Positions 38,623-49,156 of a stretch of 64,000 bases of DNA are shown here, one piece after another (the stretch's first letter is position 1; each line of letters starts with the position of its first letter). The DNA lies in NCBI GenBank assembly GCA_036417435.1, contig CM070917.1:59866436-59930435 (forward strand), given 5' to 3'. Origin of the DNA: Inia geoffrensis (lineage: Eukaryota > Chordata > Mammalia > Artiodactyla > Iniidae). The position numbers and the translations under genes are program-made. The notes beneath the pieces were generated by a model. It was given only the letters and a program-made list of their open reading frames with translations. It did not search any database and was not told the DNA's origin.

Positions 38623-38893
38623 ACAGGCACACCTCATTTTATTGCATTTCACAGACACTGCTTTTTTTTTTTTTTTTTTTTTTAAACATATTGAAGGTTT
38701 GCAGCAGCCCTGCATCAAGCAAGTCTATCGGTGCCATTTTTCCAAGAGCATTTGCTCACTTTGTGTCTCTGTGTCACATTTTGGTAATTCTCCCAATATT
38801 TCAAACCCTCCACCAGCAAAAAGATTATGACTCACTGAAGGCTCAGATGATGGTTAGCAATTTTAGAAATAAAAAAAAATATATATATATATA

Positions 38894-39092
38894 TTTTTTT
38901 GCAGTACACGGGCCTCTCACTGTTGTGGCCTCTCCTGTTGCGGAGCATAGGCTCCGGACGCGCAGGCTCAGCGGCCATGGCTCATGGGCCCAGCCGCTCC
39001 ACGGCATGTGGGATCTTCCCAGACCGGGGCACGAACCCGTGTCCCCTGCATCGGCAGGTGGACTCTCAACCACTGCGCCACCAGGGAAGCCC
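38894..39092 (-). mobile_element. short CHR SINE in Tigger left arm
   Basis: A nearly full-length copy in minus orientation, ending in CCAGGGAAGCCC, with its A tail next to a TA repeat. Confidence 0.9.
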
Positions 39093-39180
39093 AATAAAAT
39101 ATTTTAAATTAAGGTATATACATTGTTTTTAGACATAATGCTATTGCACACTTTTTTAAATCTTTTTACTTTTTTCATAT

Positions 39181-39186
39181 TTTATT
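39181..39186 (-). terminator. retrocopied TAF13 poly(A) signal
   Basis: AATAAA on the minus strand precedes the A-rich tail of the retrocopy at the expected spacing. Confidence 0.6.
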
Positions 39187-39533
39187 CCTTATATTGATAG
39201 GTTAAGAAAGTAAAATCTTCCTAAGCACTGATTCACAGATAATGCTTATAAGCGGCACACAAAACATTCAGTTTCACAAACAATATCCGATGATCCCCTT
39301 AAATGCAATTTTAATCCTTACTTTAAGCTAAGTGCAAGAATAATACAATAAGCTAAATACACACAAAACCTGTATAGGCTGAACTACAAAAGTGGTTTCC
39401 ATAGCCACACATGGTCTTCACATTTCCACAATGAACAAGTACTAACAAATATGTTAATAAAACACTACCGCAAATGCTTATCCTGCCATCTGCTTTTTCC
39501 GCAGTGCCATTCCTGCTACTGAAAGCATTTTTA

Positions 39534-41963
39534 AAAAATTTTTTTAATTTTACTTAATTTATTTTTTTATACAGCAGGTTCTTATTAGTCATCAATTTTA
39601 TACACATCAGTGTATACATGTCAATCCCAATCGCCCAGTTCATCACACCATCACCCCACACCCCTGCGGCTTTCCCCTGTTGGTGTCCATACGTTTGTTC
39701 TCTACATCTGTGTCTCAATTTCTGCCCTGCAAACCGGTTCATCTGTACCATTTTTCTAGGTTCCACATACATGCGTTAATATACGATGTTTGTTTTTCTC
39801 TTTCTGACTTACTTCACTCTGTATGACAGTCCCTAGATCCATCCACGTCTCAACAAATGACCCAATTTCGTTCCTTTTTATGGCAGAGTAATATTCCATT
39901 GCATATATGTACCACATCTTCTTTATCCATTCGTCTGTCGATGGACATTTAGGTTGCTTCCATGACCTGGCTATTGTAAACAGTGCTGCAATGAACATTG
40001 GGGTGCATGTGTCTTTTTGAATTGTGGTTTCCTCTGGGTATATGCCCAGTAGTGGGATTGCTGGATCATATGGTAATTCTATTTTTAGTTTTTTAAGGAA
40101 CCTCCATACTGTTCTCCATAGTGGTTTCATCAGTTTACATTCCCACCAACAGTGCAAGAAGGTTCCCTTTTCTCCACACCCTCTCCAGCATTTGTTATTT
40201 GTAGATTTTCTGATGAAGCCCATTCTAACTGGTGTGAGGTGATACCTCATTGTAGTTTTGATTTGCATTTCTCTAATAATTAGTGACGTTGAGCAGCTTT
40301 TCATGTGCTACTTGGCATCTGTATGTCTTCTTTGGAGAAATGTCTATTTAGGTCTTCTGCCCATTTTTGGATTGGGTTGTTTGCTTTTTTAATATTGAGC
40401 TGCATGAGCTGTTTATATATTTTGGAGATTAATCCTTTGCCCGTTGATTCATTTGCAAATATTTTCTCACATTCTGAGGGTTGTCTTTTCATCTTGTTTA
40501 TGGTTTCCTTTGCTGTGCAAAAGCTTTGAAGTTTCATTAGGTCCCATTTGTTTATTTTTATTTCCATTACTCTAGGAGGTGGATCAAAAAAGATCTTGCT
40601 GTGATTTATGTCAAAGAGTGTTCCTCCTATGTCTTCCTCTAAGAGTTTTATAGCGTCCGATCTTACATTTAGGTCTCTAATCCATTTTGAGTTTATTTTT
40701 GTGTATGGTGTTAGGGAGTGTTCTAATTTCATTCTTTTACATGTAGCTGTCCAGTTTTCCCAGCACCACTTATTGAAGAGTCTTTTCTCCATTGTGTATC
40801 CTTGCCTCCTTTGTCATAGATTAGTTGACCATACGTGCGTGGGTTTACCTCTGGGCTTTCTATCTTGTTCCATTGATCTATGTTTCTGTCTTTGTGCCAG
40901 TACCATACTGTCTTGATTACTGTAGCTTTGTAGTATACTCTGAAGTCAGGGAGTCTGATTCCTCCAGCTCCATTTTTTTCCCTCAAGACTGCTTTGGCTA
41001 TTCAGGGTCTTTTGTGTCTCCATACAAATTTTAAGATTTTTTGTTCTAGTTCCGTAAAAAGTGCCATTGGTAATTTAATAGGGATTGCATTGTATTTGTA
41101 GATTGCTTTGGGTAGTATAGTCATTTTTACAATATTGATTCTTCCAATCCAAGAACCTGGTATATATCTCTCCATTTGTTGGTATCATCTTTAATTTCTT
41201 TCATCAGTGTCTTACAGTTTTCTGCATACAGGTCTTTTGTCTCCCTAGGTAGGTTTATTCCTAGGTATTTTATTCTTTTTGTTGTCATGGTAAATGGGAG
41301 TGTTTTCATCTTTAGTGTATAGGAATGCAAGAGATTTCTGTGCATTAATTTTGTATCCTGCAACTTTACCAAATTCATTGATTAGCTCTAGTAGTTTTCT
41401 GGTGGCATCTTTAGGATTCTCTATGTATAGTATCATGTCATCTGCAGACAGTGACAGTTTTACTTCTTCTTTTCCAATTTGTATTCCTTTTATTTCTTTT
41501 TCTTCTCTGATTGCCGTGGCTAGAACTTCCAAAATTATGTTGAATAATAGCGGTGAGAGTCGACATCCTTGTTGTGTTCCTGATCTTAGAGGAAATGCTT
41601 TCAGTTTTTCACCATTGAGAATGATGTTTGCTGTGGGTTTGTTGTATATGGCCTATATTATGTTGAGGTAGGTTCCCTCTATGCCCACTTTCTGGAGAGT
41701 TTTTATCGTAAATGGGTGTTGAATTTTGTCAAAAGCTTTTTCTGCATCTATTGAGATAATCATATGGTTTTTCTCCTTCAGTTTGTTAATATGGTTTATC
41801 ACATTGACTGATTTGCGTATGTTGAAGAGTCCTGGCATCCCTGGGATAAATCCCACTTGATCATCGTGTATGATCCTTTTAATGTGCTGTTGGATTCTGT
41901 TTGCTAGTATTTTGTTGAGGATTTTTGCATCTATATTCATCAGTGATACTGGTCTGTAATTTT
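39534..41963 (-). mobile_element. 5'-truncated L1, ORF2 reverse transcriptase to 3' end
   Basis: The minus strand encodes ORF2 fragments in order: a reverse-transcriptase part ([18 protein letters not shown], then [16 protein letters not shown]), the [14 protein letters not shown] motif, and the Cys-rich C terminus ([12 protein letters not shown], then [14 protein letters not shown]), ending near 39,756. Frames are broken by stops and shifts, so it is dead. GAAAGCATTTTTA at 39,521 and GAAAGCACTTATTTTTA at 41,964 look like an imperfect target-site duplication inside the TAF13 3' UTR. Confidence 0.85.
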
Positions 41964-42700
41964 GAAAGCACTTATTTTTAGAAGCTTTCATTTGACCTGG
42001 GAAAATGAGTTCTCTTAAAACCTGACAAATAGTATAAGCCCCAAAGATTTTAAATTAAATAAGTCTTCCAACACAGAAGCATTCATAGGGAACTTTTAGT
42101 TTCTCAAAAAATAAAAAATTAAAATTAAAAAAAAATCACTCTTGTTATCTAAAGAGAAGAGTATTAAAACAAATTATCTTAAGACAAATAAACACTCCTA
42201 AAAAAGGTTGTATTTTCTATCATTTTCTCCTTAAAAGAAATACAAACCAGTTCACTATCTTTTAATAACTTAAGACTACTGTAATCTAAAAACTTTAGAA
42301 TACATGAAACACGTCTTAGCTATCAAAGGTACCATTTAGATTTCACATATTAAACAGCTACAGGACAGCCTACAATGGCACAAGTACACCTAAAACATAA
42401 ATATTAATTCATCATTTAGGTGGTCAAAAGTCAGAAGGAACTGAATGGTTTGCAAGGTACTTTGACTTACATGTGGTCACTAAAATCCAGTAAGTAATTC
42501 AAAGTATGGTAATATAATCGCAAGCAATTAAAGGCTCAAATATCACTCTAAAATTGAAGACATGAAAATAAAGACTGAAAACTTTGTGGTTCTCTATCTT
42601 TCATTCACATGGCTAGATATCAGAACCTTACTGTGGAAAATATAGTTATTAAATATGATTTCCCCAGAAAATAATGAAGCTGCAGAAAGTACAAAAGGTG

Positions 42701-43075
42701 TCAAGATCCACGGTCATAGTTTGCTTCATCAAATGCTTTTCTAGCTTGTTTCAATTCTTCATTCATAGTAAACAAGTCTTTAACCCTAGCAAACTTTCTT
42801 GGGTCCTTTCGAATCAAAAAGATGATATCTTCAACTTGTACCCGACCTTGTCTTCCAACTGACGTTGCCTTGTGAGTCCTTTCAGTGATGAACTCTATGA
42901 CAAGGTCTTCGAGAATATCTACTGACTCGGTATAAGGATTCTGATCATCCCCAAACCCATACATCATACACCATAATTCTTTAGAAAAAAGTCTCTTTCT
43001 TTTACCCTGTCCACTTTCCGCACCTCCTCCAATTTCATTTTCCTCCTCAAAGGTGGGGTCTTCTTCATCTGCCAT
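42701..43075 (-). CDS. TAF13: TAF13 retrocopy, intact reading frame
   Basis: TAF13 is a histone-fold subunit of TFIID that pairs with TAF11. This intronless copy encodes 124 residues, the normal length. It opens MADEEDPTFEEENE, carries GKRKRLFSKEL, the histone-fold segment YGFGDDQNPYTESVDILEDL and GRQGRVQVEDIIFLIRKDPR, and ends EANYDRGS. There is no stop or frameshift. A few residues differ from the conserved protein, some by C-to-T at CpG (for example Arg to Trp in KELWCMMYG). It has about 45 bp of 5' UTR, a 3' UTR, a poly(A) signal and a target-site duplication, so it arose by L1-mediated retroposition. Whether it is expressed is unknown. An in-frame upstream extension through the neighbouring SINE is not real. 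Confidence 0.88.
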   Translation of the reverse strand: MADEEDPTFEEENEIGGGAESGQGKRKRLFSKELWCMMYGFGDDQNPYTESVDILEDLVIEFITERTHKATSVGRQGRVQVEDIIFLIRKDPRKFARVKDLFTMNEELKQARKAFDEANYDRGS

Positions 43076-43152
43076 CCCAGCAGCCAGCCACCTCCGGTGT
43101 GCACCAGCCTCCCACGGAGCTGCTACTGCACACTTAAAAGACTGCAGTGTAC

Positions 43153-43360
43153 GGGCTTCCCTGGTGGCGCAGTGGTTGGGAGTCCGCCTGCCGATGCAGG
43201 GGACGCGGGTTCGTGCCCCGGTCCGGGAAGATCCCACGTGCCGCGGAGCGGCTGGGCCCGTGAGCCGTGGCCGCTGAGCCTGCGCGTCCGGAGCCTGTGC
43301 TCCGCAGCGGGAGAGGCCACAGCAGGGAGAGGCCCGCGTACCGCAAAACAAAACAAAAAA
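43153..43360 (+). mobile_element. short CHR SINE in Tigger right arm
   Basis: Full length and close to consensus. Target-site duplication AAAAGACTGCAGTGTA (43136-43151) and AAAAGACTACAGTGTA (43361-43376). Confidence 0.93.
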
Positions 43361-43498
43361 AAAAGACTACAGTGTAGTGTACGCATAACTTTCATATGCC
43401 CTGAGAAACCAAAAAATTTGTGTGACCCACTTTATTGTGATACTCACTTTATAGCAATGGTCTGGAACCCAGCTTGCAACATCTCTGAGGTGTGCCTA

Positions 43499-43695
43499 TA
43501 CACTTACATAACAAATACTTATACACACAGTTACATATACCCCCATGTGTGTGCACATGTGCACATGTAAATGCATACCTGTACATGCATACATGCGTGG
43601 ACATATCAACATGCACGCGCACATAAACTTATACACGTATATGTGTACACATACATACATAGACACATTCACACACGTGCATGTGCCTACACAAC
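43499..43695 (+). repeat. degenerate CA/TA alternating repeat right of the Tigger
   Basis: Alternating purine-pyrimidine sequence (TACATGCATACATGCGTG and similar). With the CA tract on the left it appears to be one array split by the Tigger. Confidence 0.75.
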
Positions 43696-43699
43696 CCCC

Positions 43700-44555
43700 T
43701 GAGACCAAGCCTTGTTCAGAGGGTCTCCCCCCTTGATATGACCTCAGAAACAGACCTCACTGGTCCAGGGAGAACCCCCCCCCCACTTCTCCCCTGATAG
43801 CCCGAGCTTTCTAGTCTGCCCCCCTCTCCCCCACACTGGAAGCCACCACTAGGCGAGGTGGGGGTGGCCAGGTGCCCTGGGACAACATAGGAGGTGATAA
43901 GCAGCCACCTGGCAGAAGCAACCTCCGCTGGGCCCAGCCTTCCCCAGGAACAGCCCACTCTCTGGGGAAACAGCTCTGCTATGGGAGGAGGAAGGCCCAG
44001 TTTGGTGACCAGCTGTGTCACCTTGGTGGCATTCTTGGGTAGCCCCCAAAAATGGCAGGTAGCCCCCTGCCCAGCCCCCCTCCCCCGAGGTTGCTGTGAG
44101 GATTGGCTGGGAGGCTGTAGGTGGGAAGGCTTGGCAAACTGTGAAGTGACTGCAAACACAAGGTCACTGTGGTTCTGCCATGGCTGGGAGGTACCTGGGG
44201 ATCCAGCTGTTTGCCCCCTTCTCCCTGCTCCCCTGGGAGCCACCATCACTGCCCCAGTCCCTCCCTTCCTTCCCACAGAGGCCTCTGCTCCCCTCCCCCC
44301 ACTTCCCAGCAGAAGGGCTGGAGCCAGACACTGAGATAAGGGGCTTGTTTTCTAAGGGCCCGGAATTCGGTGGAGATTGAGGGTCAGGGCCGAAGGGCAC
44401 TGGCGCTGGCGGGAGGAAGGGAGGCGGGGTTAGGGCATAGTGAGCCTTTCCTTGGGGCCCCAGGCCCTATGGGGACTTGCAATTTCCACCCTTTCGGGAT
44501 GGTTCTGCAGGCACAGGGGGAGAGGTGGAGAGCTCCAGTTGTTGGGCTCCATCTC
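43700..44555. other. intergenic, no gene seen
   Basis: GC-rich, repeat-poor sequence. No exon is supported. Confidence 0.45.
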
Positions 44556-44559
44556 CACC

Positions 44560-44900
44560 CTTGCTACCTTCTCCTTCAGGGCCTCAAACGTTCCAGCTGC
44601 CTCCTACCCCAAAGCTCCTCCTACCCCAATCCTTTGCCTATGCTGTTCTCTCTGTCCAGAACACTCTCCCCTCTGCCTTTGTCTGATTAACACCTTAATG
44701 TCTTCAAAGCTCAGCCCAATCACTGCTTCCTCCAGGAAGCCTGCCCTGATGCCTCAGCCAGGCCCAATGCAGCTTCTCCCAGTGCCAACAGGCAGCATCC
44801 TGTCCCCATCCCGAGGACCTGACCTCCAAGGGCAGGCTGCTTTGCTCTCCTTTATCCCCAGACCCAACCCGGAGCAGACAGATGGCAGAAGTCTGATGAA
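44560..44900 (+). repeat. L2 LINE 3' fragment
   Basis: TGCTGTTCTCTCTGTCCAGA, then CTTCCTCCAGGAAGCCTGCC, is typical L2 3' sequence. Confidence 0.65.
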
Positions 44901-45224
44901 GGTCAGTTTCTGAAAGTCCTCTTTGCTGAGGGGTGCCCTGATCAGAGGTGTGGATGCCTCTTCTGGTGACCTTCTGCCCCTCAGGACCGACTTCCTCCCG
45001 TGAGAAAGAGACATCTGTGGCCCACACTCTGGGAAGGGGAGCTGCTGAGTGGGGCTGGGCACTCAGAGGGAGGCCTGTCCTCCCTGAGTGAGGGAAGGTC
45101 ACCCTGCAGGAGGCCCCGTCCAGGCTGTCAGGCTGCACCCCACAGCAGCATGAAGCCCCAGGTCCCTGGACTGTGACCAGTAACCATGATAAAGCAGCAG
45201 CAGTAAGAGAGCAAACATGCATAC

Positions 45225-45375
45225 ATAGTACTCACTAGCAGCCAGGCACCAGGGTCAGCATGAAAAGCCTTAAGTCATGAAATCCTCAACAGCCCATTTT
45301 GCATTTAAGGAGACTGAGGCACAGAGAGGTTAATTGAGTTTTCCAAAGCCGCACACCTGGTAAGTTGGGACTTGA
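45225..45375 (+). repeat. MIR relic
   Basis: GAGACTGAGGCACAGAGAGG, then a CCGCACACCTGGTAAGT stretch, is MIR-like. Confidence 0.65.
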
Positions 45376-45619
45376 GTCAGTCGGGTCCTTTTACCACTAC
45401 CTCGCATGGCCCTGGGTGGAGGCAGCCCACCCGTCAAGGGTCGGGGGTATGGAGGAGGGGGCTCTCCGTGCACCCCTCTAATTCCACCTCCATCTGAAGT
45501 CGGACGCTCAGATGGTTTGCACCATCTTCGTGTCCCTCTGCCTGGCACCTAGACGATGCCTGACACCAGTGGGTGCTCAATAAATCTGTACAGAAAAAAG
45601 TAGGTAATGGGAAGCTAGT

Positions 45620-45810
45620 TTTTAGGGGCAACGTAACACAGTGGTTCAGAGCTGGACACTCCTCGCCAAGTTCATTAGCTCTGTCTCAGTTTCCCCATCT
45701 GTAAAACGGGATGAAAAGAGTACTTGTCTCCTAAGAGCTGTTGAGAGACTTTACTGCGTTCACACTTGTAAAGTGCCTGGGACAGTGCGGGGCACACGGT
45801 AAGAAGCACA
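45620..45810 (+). repeat. MIR relic
   Basis: CACAGTGGTTCAGAGCTGGA, then TCAGTTTCCCCATCTGTAAA. It lies just upstream of the THA1 promoter. Confidence 0.7.
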
Positions 45811-45921
45811 TGAGCGTCTGCTCTGTAAAAACTTGCCTGGTTTCGGTTTCTTCTTGGGTAAGCACAACCCTTCCTCTCCCTCATCCCTGGTTCGCGCGTC
45901 GCAGGCTGCGACGAAGGTCGT

Positions 45922-45940
45922 ACTACAACTCCCAGCATGC
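45922..45940 (+). promoter_or_regulatory. ZNF143/THAP11-type motif, copy 1
   Basis: ACTACAACTCCCAGCATGC matches the long ZNF143 (SBS) consensus found in CpG-island promoters. It lies about 200 bp upstream of the inferred THA1 start. Confidence 0.85.
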
Positions 45941-45991
45941 CGCGGGGGCCCTCTCCCGGACTTGCGCGGTGCCGGCCGTGACGAAGGCCGA

Positions 45992-46010
45992 ACTACAACT
46001 CCCAGCGTGC
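45992..46010 (+). promoter_or_regulatory. ZNF143/THAP11-type motif, copy 2
   Basis: ACTACAACTCCCAGCGTGC sits exactly 70 bp after copy 1. The similarity extends beyond the motif on both sides (about 36 bp), so the pair looks like a short tandem duplication. Confidence 0.83.
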
Positions 46011-46139
46011 CGCGGAGCCGTCCCGCCAGCCACTGTCGGCCGCGGCCGAAGTTCGGAAAGTCCTGCTGCTCGGATCTCGCCGCTCCCGATCGTCCTCGCC
46101 GGGGAGGTCGGGGCGGGGGAGCCGAGTGCTGCCCCCACC

Positions 46140-46341
46140 GTGCTCCGCAGACTGGCCCGGGCTGCAACCCAGCAGCAGGGGGCCCTCTGGGCGCGGGGAT
46201 CTGGGAGCCAGGCGGGGGTCCCGACGCACGTGGTGGACCTGCGCAGCGACACGGTTACCAAGCCCGGGCCGGCCATGAGGCGCTCCATGGCCGAGGCCGT
46301 TGTGGGGGACGACGACTACGGCGAGGACCCCACCGTCCGCG
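46140..46341 (+). pseudogene. THA1: THA1 exon 1, start codon apparently lost
   Basis: The frame is open through [12 protein letters not shown] and ends [11 protein letters not shown], followed by donor GTGAGC at 46342. Upstream in frame the sequence CCCCCACC-GTG-CTCCGC looks like a Kozak context whose ATG became GTG at 46140-46142. The residues after it ([12 protein letters not shown] and on) are Arg-rich and lack acidic residues, like a mitochondrial targeting peptide. The start position is inferred; the frame runs open further upstream into the promoter without another convincing start. Confidence 0.8.
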
Positions 46342-46494
46342 GTGAGCCCGGCGTGCAGACCGGGGCCGGGGGTCCTCGCGGCGACCCCAGTGCGCTGTCC
46401 ATGGTGCTGGCAGGGGGAGAGGTGGCCCGGGACCCGGGGTGGCGGCTCAGCTGCAGGCTAGGCATTGCGCTTGGCGTCCTTGCGGCTCAGTCTG

Positions 46495-46612
46495 ACGCAT
46501 CACTCGAGAGCCTGTTAGAAATGTAGATTCTCGGGTCCCACACCGGACCTCCTGAGCCAGAATCTGCAAGTGAAAACAGGGTCGCCGGCTGACTTGTGTG
46601 CTCATTAAAGTG
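46495..46612 (+). repeat. MER5-type DNA transposon relic
   Basis: GAGCCTGTTAGAAATGTAGA, then CCTGAGCCAGAATCTGCAAG, resembles MER5A, in THA1 intron 1. Confidence 0.6.
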
Positions 46613-46614
46613 TG

Positions 46615-46770
46615 GCCCCACTGCCCGGTGAGATGGGTGTTATCTCATCTTGCAGAGGAGGGCTCCGAGCAGCTGAGCCAGGCACTCAAGTTCCCATACC
46701 GAATCAATGGCAAAACAGGACTTGAACCCAGGTCTTCTCACTCTAGCACCGTTAGCTATTGTCCTGCACC
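46615..46770 (+). repeat. MIR relic
   Basis: TTATCTCATCTTGCAGAGGA, then AGGACTTGAACCCAGGTCTT, in THA1 intron 1. Confidence 0.65.
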
Positions 46771-47968
46771 CACCACCTTTCCACATGAAGACAAAGAGAA
46801 AACCCACCTAGAAAAGGGGATTCTCCACAGGCTGCATCCCCCCCCCCCCCACCCGAGGAATGGGTTCTAAAAACCTAGGGAGTGTTTTCAAGATGGTGAC
46901 TGGTGCCACCATCCTGGGTTGAGAGTTGCTGCCTTAGTGAACCATTGCTATTGCTGGAGTGTGTAGGACCGTCAGCTGTGACAGGGGCAAGCCTGAGGGT
47001 TACCACTTGAGCCCTGAGGGCCTGGATGTGGGGTCAGGTGGTGATGGGGTTGATCATGCATCCAGCAGACACCCACTTTTGCCTGGAACTTCAAAAATGC
47101 TGACCCACTGCTCAGCAGGCAGCCTGATGCATAGACAGTCACCCCCACTGAGGTGAGGGAGGTGCTGCGGTTAACGTGCATCCACAGAGAGTGCCTTGGG
47201 GACTGGCAGGTGGGGACATGGGACTCACAGGAAATGGGGACTTTGTGCAGGAACCTCTTAAAAGATGAGTGAAGTGCTCCACCCCCAACCCTGGGCAGGG
47301 AAGGGAGTGCTGGCTCACCGGGCAGGGGAACTGCAGAAGCAGAAGTGGTGCAAAAGGTGTCTGGGATATGGATGGGGAATGGGGCTGGAGCGGGTGTGTA
47401 GGAGAGCATTCCTGTCCCTGGAGGGGAGGCAGAAGGCGGATCCCACCGGTCTTGAATGTCACTGGCAAAGGCTTCATACTGTATGCCACAGGCAGAGGGC
47501 AGCCACAGTAAGCTTTAAAGCCGGAGCCGGAAGCCCCGCCCCCTCCATCCCCCCAGAGTCTCCTCCAGTCCTTCTGTTCTGGGAGAGGAAGTCAGCAGAG
47601 AAACCGCAGGGCCCCACCTGCAAGGGACTGATGGGAAAGGAAGTGAGACAGGTGTGAGGTCTGGGTGGGACAGGAGGGTTCAAACCACAGAGTTTCAGTG
47701 TGTGGGGGGACAACATGGCCCAGGAGGAGGCGGGGCACAGAGGGTCGACTGAGGGGCCCCTGGACCCAGATGTGCAGCCACCAAGACCACAGGCTGCAGC
47801 TGGCAGACCAGGGCTGGCGTCCTGCTTGGCTACTCACCACAGCCTTGGGCAAGATGCCCTCATCTGGACAAAGGGCTCATGGGGTCGGCAAAGAGAGGAA
47901 TTTGAAAAGTGCCATTGTTGATGGCCCCCCGCCCCCCCGCCCCGCGCCCCCATCTCTTCCCACCTCAG

Positions 47969-48052
47969 AGCTTCAGGCCACGGCTGCGGAGCTGCTCGGG
48001 GTGGAGCAGACCCTGTTCGTGCCCACAAACACCATGGCCAACCTCATCTCTG
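47969..48052 (+). pseudogene. THA1: THA1 exon 2
   Basis: After a long C-rich tract and acceptor CAG, the exon completes a Glu codon with exon 1 and reads ELQATAAELLGVEQ then TLFVPTNTMANLIS, ending before donor GTGAGC. It has no lesion. Length 84 bp, phase 1 at both ends. Confidence 0.88.
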
Positions 48053-48624
48053 GTGAGCGCGGGGCGACTTCCATTTGCCCTCCAGGCCCTCCATGCTTCT
48101 CCCTTTTGTGCTGGCGAGCCATCTGGAACCTGTAACCACTCCCTCGTCTCACCCCTTCCTGCCCGGGGGTCCTGCACTGAACTTTGTGACTTCCCAGCAT
48201 GCTGCCACACCTTTGTAAATTGTCCCTTTATCAAATACTCCGGATTCCCAGGGTGCATGTGCCCTCCGTTTCCTGCTAGGGCCTGACTGGTGCCCGTGCC
48301 CTGGGCTGCTTATTCCCCAAACAGCAGCATCATGGCTGGCTTCCCCACGCAGGAGATACCCTGCAGGTGGGCTGCAGGGCACAGGGGTGTAGGGTGTGCA
48401 GCGCCCAATGATCCACAGGGTCACCGTCTTAGACTTGTGGACTTAGTGGGATGGTTTTCCAGCACATGGCAGGAAGGTGTCTTGAAGGGGCACTCTTTCC
48501 TAATTGGCATAAGGCACTTGGGAGCTAGCTGTGGCCTTGGGGGTCAGTCCGGCTGAGCTGGTTGGGGACAGATGGGCCCCATGGGACTCGGTGCCAACGC
48601 TGTCCCCCACCCCATCTACCTTAG

Positions 48625-48713
48625 TGATGTATCACTGCCAGCGCCGGGGCTCCCCACTCCTCCTTGGGCAGGAGTGCCACCTCCACGTCCAGGAGCAGGG
48701 CGGGGTGGCTCAG
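48625..48713 (+). pseudogene. THA1: THA1 exon 3
   Basis: The acceptor TTAG precedes VMYHCQRRGSPLLLGQECHL and HVQEQGGVAQ; donor GTAAGG follows. It carries the segment whose His stacks on PLP in the family. The exon itself is unbroken. Confidence 0.87.
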
Positions 48714-48923
48714 GTAAGGGCCCAGCACCGCTTGCCTGGGGCCAGCATAGGATGCTCAGCACGTGGGGTGAGAACATGCCTCCCAGGCACCAAGTTGGGA
48801 CCTGCAGAGGGAGAAATGGTGGCCTCTCCAGGGAAGGCAGTAAGGAGAGCCATTCCCAGATTGACCACACAGGGGCGGGCTCGGCTCAGGCCAGCCGGTT
48901 TGCTGGCTGTGCTTGTAACCCTG

Positions 48924-48937
48924 CTGCCCCCTAGTGG
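48924..48937 (-). promoter_or_regulatory. CTCF-type core motif
   Basis: The minus strand reads CCACTAGGGGGCAG, an exact fit to the CTCF core, in THA1 intron 3. Confidence 0.45.
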
Positions 48938-49156
48938 GAACCCAGAGCACTGGGCGCTCAGGGAGGAGGGACCGCAGCCTCTCAAGCAAACATGGTGTCT
49001 TCAGTCCTCCCCCACCCTTAGCTGGGATGTCTATGCCCACGTCCACAGCACAGGGGGAAGGCTTCACGGCCCAGAGCTGCGGAGGAGCATACAGGACAGG
49101 GGTAGGAGGTGCTGCTGGACCCCTGGAACTCATCCTTTGCACGCCCACACCTGCAG

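Larger units (their letters stand above)
39155..43120 (-). mobile_element. TAF13 processed retrocopy insertion (outer bounds)
   Basis: The insertion is bounded by TGCTATTGCACACTT at 39139-39153 and TGCTACTGCACACTT at 43121-43135. This sequence occurs once in intact Tigger elements, so it is a 15-bp target-site duplication with one change. The 5' UTR abuts the right copy. The left end is an A-rich tail (T-rich on plus) with AATAAA at 39181-39186 about 20-25 bp before it. 3' UTR sequence occupies 41,981-42,700 and 39,160-39,520, split by an L1. Confidence 0.8.
38624..43498. mobile_element. Tigger (pogo-type) DNA transposon, non-autonomous, with nested insertions
   Basis: The left end CAGGCACACCTCATTTTATT and right end GAGGTGTGCCTA are terminal inverted repeats, each flanked by TA. 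Internal sequence (ACATATTGAAGGTTTGCAGC, then TAGACATAATGCTATTGCAC, then CTTTATTGTGATACTCACTT) follows Tigger elements with the transposase deleted. Own sequence is 38,624-38,893, 39,093-39,154, 43,121-43,152 and 43,361-43,498; the rest is later insertions. It landed in a CA/TA-rich stretch. Confidence 0.85.
45890..46420 (+). promoter_or_regulatory. THA1 CpG-island promoter
   Basis: This block is dense in CG dinucleotides compared with its surroundings, has no TATA box, contains two ZNF143-type motifs, and runs into THA1 exon 1. The island persists although the gene is broken. Confidence 0.75.

Noticed and set aside
42701..43351. TAF13 frame extended upstream to 216 codons
   Set aside because: The extra residues translate a SINE inserted beyond the retrocopy 5' end. 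The normal 124-residue start at 43,075 fits the family.
1..45000. SOCS3, expected somewhere on this side by synteny
   Set aside because: No SH2 or SOCS-box coding sequence is recognisable. In human it lies roughly 100 kb away, so it is probably outside the window.
45741..46526. 261-codon frame taken as a whole gene
   Set aside because: Only its middle (46,140-46,341) is THA1 exon 1. The start lies in a MIR and the end runs past the donor into intron 1.
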